DNA of 5,083 bases. Origin: BHER01 sp051652245 (GTDB lineage: Bacteria > Bacillota_I > Bacilli_A > Culicoidibacterales > Culicoidibacteraceae). Positions 1 through 4,735 of the stretch are shown here, piece by piece. The position numbers and the translations under genes are program-made. The notes beneath the pieces are model-generated. The model saw nothing but the letters and a program-made list of their open reading frames with translations. It was not told where the DNA came from and searched no databases. The stretch spans positions 1 through 5,083 of the forward strand of contig JBOFTV010000058.1 of assembly GCA_051652245.1 (NCBI GenBank). The letters run 5' to 3'. The stretch's first letter is position 1; each line of letters begins with the position of its first letter.

Positions 1-304
1 GCTTAATCGCTACAACAACAGACGAGAGTTGAGATAACATTCTTCTTACCCTAGCTGCAAGTTTACTGGCGGCTAATAGATATATTAGGTTATCAAAAAG
101 CAGACCAATAGCGAAGCTAATTGATGCTTTATATCTATATTTATTCTGCTTTTTTTGAACCATCATTGAAGTAGCATCATCAACGTATGATCCTAATATA
201 TTTGCAAGTAAACACGCGCGATAGATGTCTTGCTCAACAGAAATAATAGTTCGACCCGAGTAGTTTATCATTTGTAGTTTATGTTTTAAGATGAAATATT
301 TTGA
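1..304 (-). pseudogene. IS4-type DDE transposase, C-terminal relic (runs off left edge)
   Basis: The minus strand is open from 304 to the window edge. It reads KYFILKHKLQ, then MINYSGRTIISVEQDIYRA, then QNKYRYKASISFAIGLL, and ends ...SSVVVAIK. This matches the C-terminal third of IS4-type transposases, whose usual forms are ETKYDILKHKLQ, ENFSG...QDFYA, NKYKYK...IG.L and a terminal VVPIRP-like motif. IS4 enzymes carry a Y-(2)-R-(3)-E-(6)-K signature. Here the K of ILK is present, but the codon seven positions before it, where the catalytic Glu should be, is TAA (305-307), one base from GAA. Upstream of that codon the similarity fades and one codon seems lost. The N-terminal two-thirds with the catalytic Asp residues are absent. 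The copy is therefore dead. Its former 5' side now carries the promoter of the next gene. Confidence 0.72.
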
Positions 305-314
305 TTAAAAATGC

Positions 315-343
315 TTGCAAAAGTACCTTAAAGCTACTATAAT
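315..343 (+). promoter_or_regulatory. Near-consensus sigma-A promoter of the leader RNA and PBECR4-like gene
   Basis: TTGCAA at 315-320 and TATAAT at 338-343 are separated by exactly 17 bp. Transcription should start near 350, about 150 nt before the coding start at 503/506, so there is a long 5' leader. The promoter lies in decayed transposase DNA. Confidence 0.72.
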
Positions 344-349
344 TATATG

Positions 350-489
350 TACAAAGGAAGAATTACTTCTTCGCTGCATAATATCCATGTGGTACTCGTG
401 TCTGGGGATGTGTAAATACGGACAACGGCTAGACTTATTGCTGAAATAAGTTGGATATCGAAAAGAAATTCCTGAGGGGATTTTTTTTT
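350..489 (+). ncRNA. Structured leader RNA ending in an intrinsic terminator, upstream of the toxin-like gene
   Basis: The predicted transcript from about 350 can fold into a small hairpin (GAAGAA 357-362 with TTCTTC 367-372, loop TTAC). A closing stem pairs ATATCCA (381-387) with TGGATAT (452-458). It encloses a hairpin of ACTTATT (433-439) with AATAAGT (445-451) and a further region with possible UGUC/GACA pairing. A terminator hairpin follows (461-489), only 5 bases before the Shine-Dalgarno sequence. The order promoter, compact RNA, terminator, RNase-like toxin gene is that of type III toxin-antitoxin loci, where the terminator limits toxin synthesis. Unlike classical type III antitoxins, no tandem repeats are visible. 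It could instead be a riboswitch or attenuator. I recognise no named RNA family. Confidence 0.5.
461..489 (+). terminator. Intrinsic terminator/attenuator in front of the PBECR4-like gene
   Basis: AAATTCC (466-472) pairs with GGGATTT (477-483) around the loop TGAG, with one G-T wobble. The stem can extend through AAAAG (461-465) into the run of nine T that ends at 489. It lies between promoter and coding region, so read-through would set expression of the gene. Confidence 0.62.
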
Positions 490-502
490 ATATTAAGGAG
501 AA

Positions 503-1120
503 ATGATGAAACAAAATGAGTTAATAATACAGATGTGTGAATATTATTTTGAAAGAATTTTCATCTATGAAGTTTTGTATCCAGATGATAGGGTTGTAAA
601 AATTGAATTAGAGTTTTTTAAAGGTAATTTACACCATATGATTGGTGCACACAATGTAGAGTCAACAAAAAAAATATCTCCTATAAATTTATATGAAAAG
701 ATTAAGGATGGAAGTTTAATTTATAGTCAGCAATATGGAATTAACCAGTATCGAATAAATGCATTTTTGAAAAGTAAAGAAATTCTAGAATCACCTAATA
801 TTTATCAAGGGTTAGGCTCTACTAATAAGCAACCTAATATAATTTTCAATTTATCATCTGAGGAGTTGGATGATGAGTCGAAGTCCCCAATTTATGTGGT
901 TGGAATAGTGAGTGATAAAGCAAGTCAAAAATTGAAAATGCGGATAACTGATCCTTTAATGAAATTTGTTTTTGCAACATGCTATAAATTATCTGCACAA
1001 CAATTTCGTATGTTGAGAGATGATGCAACCAAGAAGCTGAAAGTTTTGAATTTTGAAATCAAACTTAAGAATATAAATAGTACCGAACAAACATCGGAAA
1101 CTTGTGGCAACAAAAATTGA
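503..1120 (+). CDS. PBECR4-like (BECR-fold) predicted nuclease, possible toxin
   Basis: This gene encodes 205 residues, or 204 if the second ATG is used. AAGGAG at 495-500 lies 2 nt before the ATG at 503 but 5 nt before the ATG at 506, so 506 is the better start. Near residues 30-50 it has a basic/aromatic stretch, VKIELEFFKGNLHHMIGAH. This resembles the F-x-KxNF-x-HLxG signature that I associate with PBECR4 (phage Barnase/EndoU/ColicinE5-D/RelE-like nuclease). A polar mixed alpha/beta region follows, with a lysine-rich C-terminus. I see no signal peptide or membrane segment, so it is probably cytoplasmic. BECR-fold proteins are typically metal-independent RNases used as toxins or effectors; catalytic residues cannot be assigned by eye. 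The gene stands alone behind a structured leader with its own terminator, and no protein antitoxin adjoins it. The family call is moderate and the toxin role inferred. Confidence 0.6.
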   Translation: MMKQNELIIQMCEYYFERIFIYEVLYPDDRVVKIELEFFKGNLHHMIGAHNVESTKKISPINLYEKIKDGSLIYSQQYGINQYRINAFLKSKEILESPNIYQGLGSTNKQPNIIFNLSSEELDDESKSPIYVVGIVSDKASQKLKMRITDPLMKFVFATCYKLSAQQFRMLRDDATKKLKVLNFEIKLKNINSTEQTSETCGNKN

Positions 1121-1252
1121 TGGAAAAGAGAATCAAACTAATCCAAAAGAGTTCAAAAGGATTGATTTAAAAGCATTCAGACTCAAAAAACCTCTTTCAA
1201 TTTCATTCAAAACATTCAAAACATTCCACGGGAAAATGTAGTGTAAAAAGAG
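1121..1252. other. AT-rich intergenic region with no gene seen
   Basis: No credible coding frame is present. The region contains a short 9-bp tandem repeat (1204-1226). AACCTCTT at 1189-1196 is complementary to the left arm of the downstream terminator (1253-1260) and could in principle form an antiterminator. Confidence 0.45.
1204..1226 (+). repeat. 9-bp tandem repeat CATTCAAAA, about 2.5 copies
   Basis: CATTCAAAA occurs at 1204-1212 and 1213-1221, followed by the partial copy CATTC at 1222-1226. It may be slippage DNA or an iteron-like binding site. Nothing nearby suggests a replication origin. Confidence 0.6.
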
Positions 1253-1294
1253 AAGAGGTTAACGCTTATAGAACAAGGGTTAACCTCTTTTTTT
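1253..1294 (+). terminator. Strong intrinsic terminator, probably bidirectional
   Basis: AAGAGGTTAAC (1253-1263) pairs perfectly over 11 bp with GTTAACCTCTT (1279-1289) around a 15-nt loop. T-rich sequence runs to 1294. On the minus strand the stem is followed by TTCTCTTTTT, so termination in the other direction is also plausible. It closes the transcript of the PBECR4-like gene. Confidence 0.75.
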
Positions 1295-1300
1295 GTTGCT

Positions 1301-1480
1301 TGTGATAACAAAATGGCCCACTTTTCAAACAAATTGCAGTCAAAAAATGGCCACCATTTAATTAATCCAGTAATTAGGTTACAATAGAGTAAACCCAAAG
1401 AACTGGAGTGAGAGGAATATTGACAATGTATGACAAAGCAGAAATACTAAACATGTATAGAAGGGGAGAATCCTTTAGGA
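1301..1480 (+). mobile_element. Left end of an IS21-type insertion sequence (truncated)
   Basis: The segment opens with TGTGATAACAAAATGGCCC. The motif AAAATGGCC occurs twice in direct orientation (1310-1318 and 1344-1352), 34 bp apart. Multiple terminal repeats of this kind, rich in AAATGGCC, are characteristic of IS21-family ends and serve as transposase-binding sites. The start of an IstA-like protein follows at 1426, as in intact IS21 elements. The rest of istA, istB and the right end are missing. The exact left boundary (the TG at 1301) and the right breakpoint near 1477-1485 are inferred. Confidence 0.6.
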
Positions 1481-1506
1481 GATTTCAAGATATTAGAAAT
1501 GTGTAA
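1426..1506 (+). pseudogene. istA remnant (IS21 transposase, first ~19 residues)
   Basis: The ATG at 1426 opens MYDKAEILNMYRRGESFRR. This resembles the N-terminal helix-turn-helix region of IS21-type IstA (compare MYDK..I..LY.QG.S.R.IA). The frame then reads FQDIRNV and stops at 1504-1506. The expected continuation of the helix-turn-helix and the DDE domain are absent because the DNA switches to phage terminase near 1480. AGAGG at 1411-1415 is a plausible ribosome-binding site. The fragment is too short to be functional. Confidence 0.55.
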
Positions 1507-1612
1507 GGTGAACCATACACATTTTAGAATAACGCTGCCAAACAAAGTGCAGATACTTTTCAAAGGAATGGATAACCCGGAGAAGATAAAGTCGATAAAA
1601 GGTATATCAGAT
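1481..1612 (+). pseudogene. Phage terminase large subunit, internal fragment
   Basis: The frame reads DFKILEMCKVNHTHFRITLP, then VQILFKGMDNPEKIKSIKGI and SD. It matches the ATPase-domain region of PBSX/SPP1-type terminase large subunits, usually written as ...KTH.EITLPNGS.ILFKGLDDPEKIKSI.GITDIWIEEA. The acidic Walker B region that should follow GITD is missing: after residue D (codon 1610-1612) the frame runs into unrelated lysin-linker sequence. The N-terminus with the Walker A motif is also missing, replaced by the IS21 fragment. The remnant documents a prophage that once carried a packaging module here. An ATG at 1499 would allow a 77-residue chimeric product, but no convincing ribosome-binding site precedes it. 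Confidence 0.72.
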
Positions 1613-1905
1613 GCTCCTAGCGTACCGAATCAAGGAGGACCGGAAGGTTGCATACCTCCATCCGATGGTAGTGGGTATAATCCTGTGGACGAACACGGAA
1701 CGTTTACAGCAACTTATGGGATGCGAGAGTAGAACCAAACATCGATAAACCGTCAAATGGTGACTACTACGTTAATTCTGGAGATAGTTTTGGATCCGAC
1801 AGGTATGTTGTATATGGCAGTCACATATGGATTAGAAACACAAGCAATGGGTTCTGGTACGCATGGCGTGAGAGCGGCGGCGAAACATACGGAACTATAG
1901 TATAA
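1613..1905 (+). pseudogene. Phage lysin-like C-terminal region (SH3-like wall-binding domain), frameshifted
   Basis: A Gly/Pro/Ser-rich linker (APSVPNQGGPEGCIPPSDGS) leads into NPVDEHGTFTATYGMRE, which stops at TAG 1730-1732. In the -1 frame from 1729 the reading continues VEPNIDKPSNGDYYVNSGD, then SDRYVVYGSHIWIRNTS and GFWYAWRESGGETYGTIV, ending at TAA 1903-1905. GTFT...R.EPN, followed by a Y-V-x-G-D-S-F strand and a Trp-rich W-I-R...F-W-Y-A-W ending, resembles the SH3_5/SH3b wall-binding domain at the C-terminus of Gram-positive phage endolysins. One base has been lost near 1727-1732. The catalytic domain is absent and replaced by terminase sequence in frame. A strong terminator follows immediately, as expected at the end of a phage lysis module. 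The domain call is by pattern only. Confidence 0.5.
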
Positions 1906-1908
1906 ATG

Positions 1909-1942
1909 AAAAGAGGCAACTTTAATTAGTTGCCTCTTTTTT
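1909..1942 (+). terminator. Intrinsic terminator after the lysin remnant
   Basis: AAGAGGCAACT (1911-1921) pairs perfectly over 11 bp with AGTTGCCTCTT (1928-1938) around the loop TTAATT, followed by T to 1942. It begins six bases after the lysin stop and insulates the next promoter, whose -35 starts at 1944. Confidence 0.82.
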
Positions 1943-1943
1943 G

Positions 1944-1971
1944 TTGTCTGATAATCTAAAAAGTGTATAAT
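1944..1971 (+). promoter_or_regulatory. Promoter of abi copy 1
   Basis: TTGTCT (1944-1949) and TATAAT (1966-1971) are 16 bp apart. The context TAAAAAGTGTATAAT is shared with the promoter of abi copy 2 at the equivalent place, which supports both as functional. Confidence 0.72.
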
Positions 1972-2004
1972 TATAGTTAATAATAATTTAAAGGAGTAAA
2001 ATGA

Positions 2005-2816
2005 ATGACGAAACCGTTTAAGACATTGGATGAACAGATAAAACATTTGGAGAGTAGCAAAAATATTGTTTTTGAGGATAAAAAAAAGCAAAAGAATTTC
2101 TTTACAATAATAATTATTACAATGTAATATCAGCTGCAAAAATATTTGTTTGTGATGAGTGTGTTGGGGGAAAACACAAATATCCTGAAACAAAGTTTTC
2201 GTCATGGGAGAGCTATTACGCTGGAGATTGCGCCTTATCAAATAATATAAGAGAATCATTAATTGATTTGGAGAGAAACATCAACAGTAAATTAGCATAT
2301 CAGTTATCCAAAATGATTGATGATAATGTATTGGATAATTGGGAAAAACTTCTATTAAAAACCCGTATAGATAATATTGTTGAGAAAAATATTATCTTGT
2401 CCAATTCTAAGGAAGAATATCATTTTTTTGAAACATGGAAAATTGTTAATGCTTTTAATTTTGGGGACACATTAGAAGTTTTAAAATGGTTTGATAATGC
2501 GTGCAACAAAAGAGGAAGAAACAAAAGAGGCGAGATGCTAAGAGCGTATTGGAATGATTTAGAATTAAAATTTAGTTTAAAAGATCTTTGCGAATTAAAA
2601 AATATGCGAAATGCAGTTTCTCATTTTACACCACTTACTATATATCTGACAACATCATTAAAGGCTAAAAATACAAAACACAAGATTAATTTAATTAAAA
2701 AAATAACAGAGGGTAGTTTGATGTATGAAAAAGAAATTAGAATACTTGATTTAATAGAAGAGCGGGCAATAAATTTTGTAACTGTAAAAAATATGGATAA
2801 TAAAAAAGGCGACTAA
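2005..2816 (+). CDS. Abi_2 (AbiF/AbiD-like) HEPN protein, copy 1, split by a -1 frameshift
   Basis: The start is the ATG at 2005, 8 nt after AAGGAG (1991-1996). It gives MTKPFKTLDEQIKHLESSKN, collinear with copy 2. The zero frame runs to codon AAG 2086-2088 and would stop at TAA 2125-2127, giving 40 residues. Shifting -1 at that point continues AKEFLYNNNYYNV without a gap against copy 2, to TAA 2814-2816, for 270 residues in all (copy 2 has 263). The product has an FETW motif at about 142-145, FNFGDT at about 151-156 and the HEPN motif RNAVSH at 202-207, matching R202/H207 of copy 2. HEPN proteins with R-x4-6-H are usually RNases, and Abi_2 proteins abort phage infection or act as toxins. The break sits exactly at A_AAA_AAG, so programmed frameshifting, polymerase slippage, phase variation in A8 or simple inactivation are all possible. 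The last codons overlap the terminator of the convergent small RNA. Confidence 0.78.
2082..2088 (+). promoter_or_regulatory. A_AAA_AAG slippery heptamer (candidate -1 frameshift site)
   Basis: In the abi copy 1 frame the codons are GAT AAA AAA AAG CAA, so the last seven bases are the dnaX-type heptamer A AAA AAG in the correct phase. A -1 slip makes the next codon GCA (2088-2090) and restores the Abi frame. A GAGG element at 2074-2077, 4 nt upstream, could act as a weak stimulatory Shine-Dalgarno. Only weak AT-rich pairing is visible downstream. The A8 run (2080-2087) is also prone to slippage. Confidence 0.5.
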
Positions 2817-2833
2817 CAATCGCTAGCGGCCTT
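2802..2833 (-). terminator. Intrinsic terminator of small RNA 1, overlapping the abi copy 1 stop
   Basis: Read on the minus strand, AAGGC (2833-2829) pairs with GCCTT (2810-2806). After a 2x2 internal loop, CTA pairs with TAG around an 8-nt loop, and six T follow (2807-2802). An alternative inner GCGA/TCGC pairing exists. The Abi stop codon (2814-2816) lies inside the hairpin. Confidence 0.55.
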
Positions 2834-2866
2834 CTTTCTATTTGAGGTTCGTATCCCCAATAGGAT
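2802..2866 (-). ncRNA. Candidate small RNA 1 (~65 nt), convergent with abi copy 1
   Basis: The predicted start is near 2866, 6 nt after the extended -10, and the 3' end is in the T tract 2807-2802. On the minus strand the RNA begins AUCC. It then forms a hairpin of CUAUU-GGGG with CCUC-A-AAUAG (one bulge, one G-U, 7-nt loop), followed by a short linker and a terminator hairpin. The 3' part is antisense to the last codons of abi copy 1, including its stop. Module 2 has an RNA of similar length and architecture with a different body but nearly the same promoter. A cognate RNA antitoxin or regulator of the Abi HEPN protein is the favoured inference. There is no ribosome-binding site or sensible ORF. 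Confidence 0.5.
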
Positions 2867-2919
2867 AAATATATTATAACACAAAAAATTATGGTTGGGA
2901 CAATAATTTGCACTTTTTT
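2863..2919. repeat. 57-bp direct repeat, copy 1 (carries the small-RNA promoter)
   Basis: This copy is identical to 4732-4788 at 55 of 57 positions, with no gap. The only differences are AA versus GG around 2884-2885 and the equivalent bases of copy 2. It runs from GGATAAATATATTATAAC to GCACTTTTTT. Confidence 0.9.
2873..2903 (-). promoter_or_regulatory. Minus-strand extended -10 promoter of small RNA 1
   Basis: On the minus strand TTGTCC (2903-2898) precedes TGT-TATAAT, with the -10 at 2878-2873. The spacer is 19 bp, compensated by the TGn extension. It is fully conserved in module 2 and directs transcription toward the abi 3' end. Confidence 0.6.
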
Positions 2920-2984
2920 TAACCACAAGTGAGATGTGAATTAAATGTCCATGACACTTTTTGCAACAACTTTTATAAGGGTGA

Positions 2985-3791
2985 TTATACTGTCTTCGGT
3001 GGCTTGTAACCATTAGCAGAATGTAACCTGATATTGTTGTACCAATTGACATAATCAGCAAATTCTAGTTTCAAATGGCCCAAAGTTCTAAATTCATCTC
3101 TGAGACATTCCATCTTCATTGATTTAAAAGTGGCTTCCGCAACAGCATTATCGTATGGTCATCCTTTTTTACTGAGTGATCTTCTAATATTAAATTCTTC
3201 TAACAACTCATCGATTTCTTGGTTTTTAAATTCAGACCCTCTATCTGTATGAAACACATCATACTTATCAAGTCCACCAGTTATACTTGTGAATGCTTTT
3301 GACACAAGGTCAGCTGTTTTATTTGGGACACAAGAGTATCATACAACTTCGCGTTTTCTTAAATCTACAATTGTATAAACGTAGTTCCATACGAGTCCAA
3401 CTCTAACATATGTTGAATCACTCACAATTATGTTTTTATCTTTCTGATTGAACTCCCGGTTTAACAAATTTTCACACGTCTCATTATTGGCAGCTGTCTT
3501 TTGTGGTTTGAAGTTTGCTTTCGTATATCGCGATATAAGCCCATATTTAGCCATTATCTTACCTATTTTACGTCTTGAAAGGATTACTTTTTGTGATGCT
3601 AAAGCAATCTTCAAACGCCTCGTACCATATGCTTTACGGTTTGAATGGAATGTTTCTATGACTGCATTTTCAACTGTTTTGTCTGCTTGTGTTATTTCTT
3701 TGCACATTGCAACAATTGAATGTTTTTCAATGTTCTCTTTTATGGCTTTGATTTTCGTCCCATTATCCGCGCCGCTTGCAGCCTGTGACCT
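2985..3791 (-). pseudogene. IS3-family (IS150-like) transposase orfB relic with two in-frame TGA codons
   Basis: The minus frame is continuous from 3791 to TAA 2987-2985 apart from TGA at 3341-3339 and 3161-3159. It reads IKENIEKHSIVAMCKE, YGTRRLKIALASQKV, SRRKIGKIMAKYGLISRYTK, NLLNREF, IVSDSTYVRVG, FHTDRGSEF, PYDNAVAEATFKSMKMEC and DYVNWYNNIRLH. This is the IS150-type orfB helix-turn-helix plus rve integrase core. All three catalytic residues are visible: Asp in SDSTY, Asp in HTDRG and Glu in AVAEATF. Exactly 35 positions separate the last two if the TGA counts as one residue. The first TGA replaces the usual Gly of EIIGYS and the second the usual Cys of KGCPYDN, both one-base changes. About 15-20 residues after MCKE are deleted. 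No orfA is present, and the 5' end abuts the promoter of abi copy 2. Confidence 0.82.
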
Positions 3792-3812
3792 TTAGGTTAT
3801 AAAATATCAATG

Positions 3813-3840
3813 TTGCTTAATAATTTAAAAAGTGTATAAT
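3813..3840 (+). promoter_or_regulatory. Promoter of abi copy 2
   Basis: TTGCTT (3813-3818) and TATAAT (3835-3840) are 16 bp apart. The spacer length and the TAAAAAGTGTATAAT context are the same as for copy 1. Confidence 0.75.
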
Positions 3841-3874
3841 AAAAGTGATATAAATAGAAGTGAGATGAGTATTA

Positions 3875-4666
3875 GTGGCTAAACGTTTTAAAACATTGGA
3901 CGACCAAATAGAATATTTAGAAAAAAGCAAAAACATAGTGTTTGGCGATAAAGAAAAGGCAAAGATTTTCTTACTAGAAAATAATTACTTTAATGTAGTG
4001 TCATCCACTAAAATTTTTTTCTGCAAAGCCTATAATAATGGTCATTTGTATGAAAGTACGAAGTTTGACGAGTGGATACTCCGCTACACAAACGATCAAA
4101 ATTTATCGTTTATTGTTTTTCGTTATATCGCACTTATTGAAAAGAAGATAAACAGCAAATTAGCTTACTACGTTTCAGAAATGATAGAGGATAAGTATTT
4201 TACCGAAAAAGAATTGTCGATGGTGAAAGATGTTATAAACAATTCAATTAGAAATGGCAGAAAATTACCAGCTTATAATTTTGAAGAGACTTGGGTCTAC
4301 ATAACAAATTTCACCTTTGGAGGCACTCACGCACTCATAAAAAAGTTAAGGATTATGAGGGATTATCGTTCGGATAAAGGTGAAAATTTTAGATTGATCA
4401 GCGACGTAATATCAGAAGTGGAAAAAATAAACTCAAAATTAAATATAAAAAAAGATATTCATTACTTAATTGAGCTTAGAAATTTCGCGGGGCACAATAT
4501 TCCGCTTAATATTTTCATTATGTCAGGAAGTACAAAAAATGATCGGCGCAAGAGGATTAACATTCTAAAGTGTGTTGCATCTGAATCGGATTCTAGAGAA
4601 AGTATGAGTATCTTTATTGATGAGTTACAAAAAGCAGCAACTAAGTATATTGAGATACGGGGGTAA
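3875..4666 (+). CDS. Abi_2 (AbiF/AbiD-like) HEPN abortive-infection protein, copy 2, intact
   Basis: The product is 263 residues, initiated at GTG 3875 behind a weak GATGAG-like ribosome-binding site. The start is supported by collinearity with copy 1 (MAKRFKTLDDQIEYLEKSKN against MTKPFKTLDEQIKHLESSKN). Domain order: N-terminal Abi_2 signature (KTLDDQIEYL, residues 6-15), NNYFNV near 36-41, INSKLAYYVSEMIED in the middle, FEETW at 136-140 with FTFGGT at 146-151, and a C-terminal helical part with the HEPN motif RNFAGH (R202, H207) followed by NIPL. HEPN R-x4-H motifs form the active site of RNases, generally as dimers. AbiF/AbiD-type proteins act as abortive-infection factors, and published work links AbiF to adjacent RNA antitoxins and to Cas13 ancestry. 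I see no signal or membrane segment, so it should be cytosolic. The stop is 7 bases before the terminator U tract of the convergent small RNA. RNase activity is inferred. Confidence 0.86.
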   Translation: MAKRFKTLDDQIEYLEKSKNIVFGDKEKAKIFLLENNYFNVVSSTKIFFCKAYNNGHLYESTKFDEWILRYTNDQNLSFIVFRYIALIEKKINSKLAYYVSEMIEDKYFTEKELSMVKDVINNSIRNGRKLPAYNFEETWVYITNFTFGGTHALIKKLRIMRDYRSDKGENFRLISDVISEVEKINSKLNIKKDIHYLIELRNFAGHNIPLNIFIMSGSTKNDRRKRINILKCVASESDSRESMSIFIDELQKAATKYIEIRG

Positions 4667-4672
4667 CATAGT

Positions 4673-4703
4673 AAAAAGGTGGTTGACATTTCTGCGAACC
4701 ACC
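4673..4703 (-). terminator. Intrinsic terminator of small RNA 2
   Basis: On the minus strand GGTGGTT (4703-4697) pairs perfectly over 7 bp with AACCACC (4684-4678) around a 12-nt loop, and five T follow (4677-4673). The plus strand lacks a T run after the stem, so termination is directional and this is not the abi terminator. Confidence 0.75.
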
Positions 4704-4735
4704 CTTACAAACAAGGGAACTTGTCCTTGCTGGAT
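4673..4735 (-). ncRNA. Candidate small RNA 2 (~63 nt), convergent with abi copy 2
   Basis: The predicted start is near 4735, 6 nt after an extended -10, and the 3' end is in the T tract 4677-4673. On the minus strand it begins AUCC. It then forms a hairpin CAAGG-ACAAGUUC-CCUUG, with alternatives ACAAG/CUUGU and CCCUU/AAGGG that could exchange, and then a GGUGGUU/AACCACC terminator hairpin. The leader, first hairpin, linker and terminator plan matches small RNA 1, while body sequences differ. No ORF is present. It is best explained as the RNA partner (antitoxin or guide-like regulator) of abi copy 2; alternatively it is an antisense regulator of the abi 3' region. Confidence 0.55.

Larger units (their letters stand above)
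1942..2919. other. Abi/small-RNA module 1 (978 bp)
   Basis: The module comprises a plus-strand promoter, the split abi gene, and a convergent minus-strand small-RNA unit with its promoter in the 57-bp repeat. Homology with module 2 starts at TGTTG (1942 versus 3811) and ends in a T tract (2919 versus 4788). The offset is 1869 bp at both ends. Upstream is phage debris; downstream is the IS3 relic. Confidence 0.6.

Noticed and set aside
350..489. Classical type III antitoxin with tandem repeats
   Set aside because: No direct repeats of 30-40 nt are visible; only the gene order resembles type III, so it is reported as a type III-like layout.
2001..2021. Mini-ORF (M-N-D-E-T-V) overlapping the abi copy 1 start, with a similar 5-codon frame (3865-3882) at copy 2
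   Set aside because: The two start codons are not at aligned positions and the peptides are unrelated. The ATG at 2005 has better Shine-Dalgarno spacing and the family N-terminus.
1753..2259. Minus-strand 168-residue ORF across the terminator and abi copy 1 start
   Set aside because: It runs antisense through the lysin tail, a strong terminator, a promoter and the Abi N-terminus, all better supported on the plus strand.
2268..2816. Independent shorter protein from TTG 2268
   Set aside because: There is no ribosome-binding site, and family-like sequence continues upstream in the same frame to 2088. It is the C-terminal part of the frameshifted Abi gene.
3159..3341. TGA read as an amino acid (alternative genetic code) in the IS3 orfB
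   Set aside because: The two TGAs stand where Gly and Cys are expected, not Trp; the Abi genes use TGG for Trp, and the element also lacks its N-terminal segment. Decay explains it better.
3448..3795. Plus-strand 115-residue ORF opposite the IS3 orfB
   Set aside because: It is a shadow frame. The minus strand carries the recognisable integrase core, and no ribosome-binding site precedes it.
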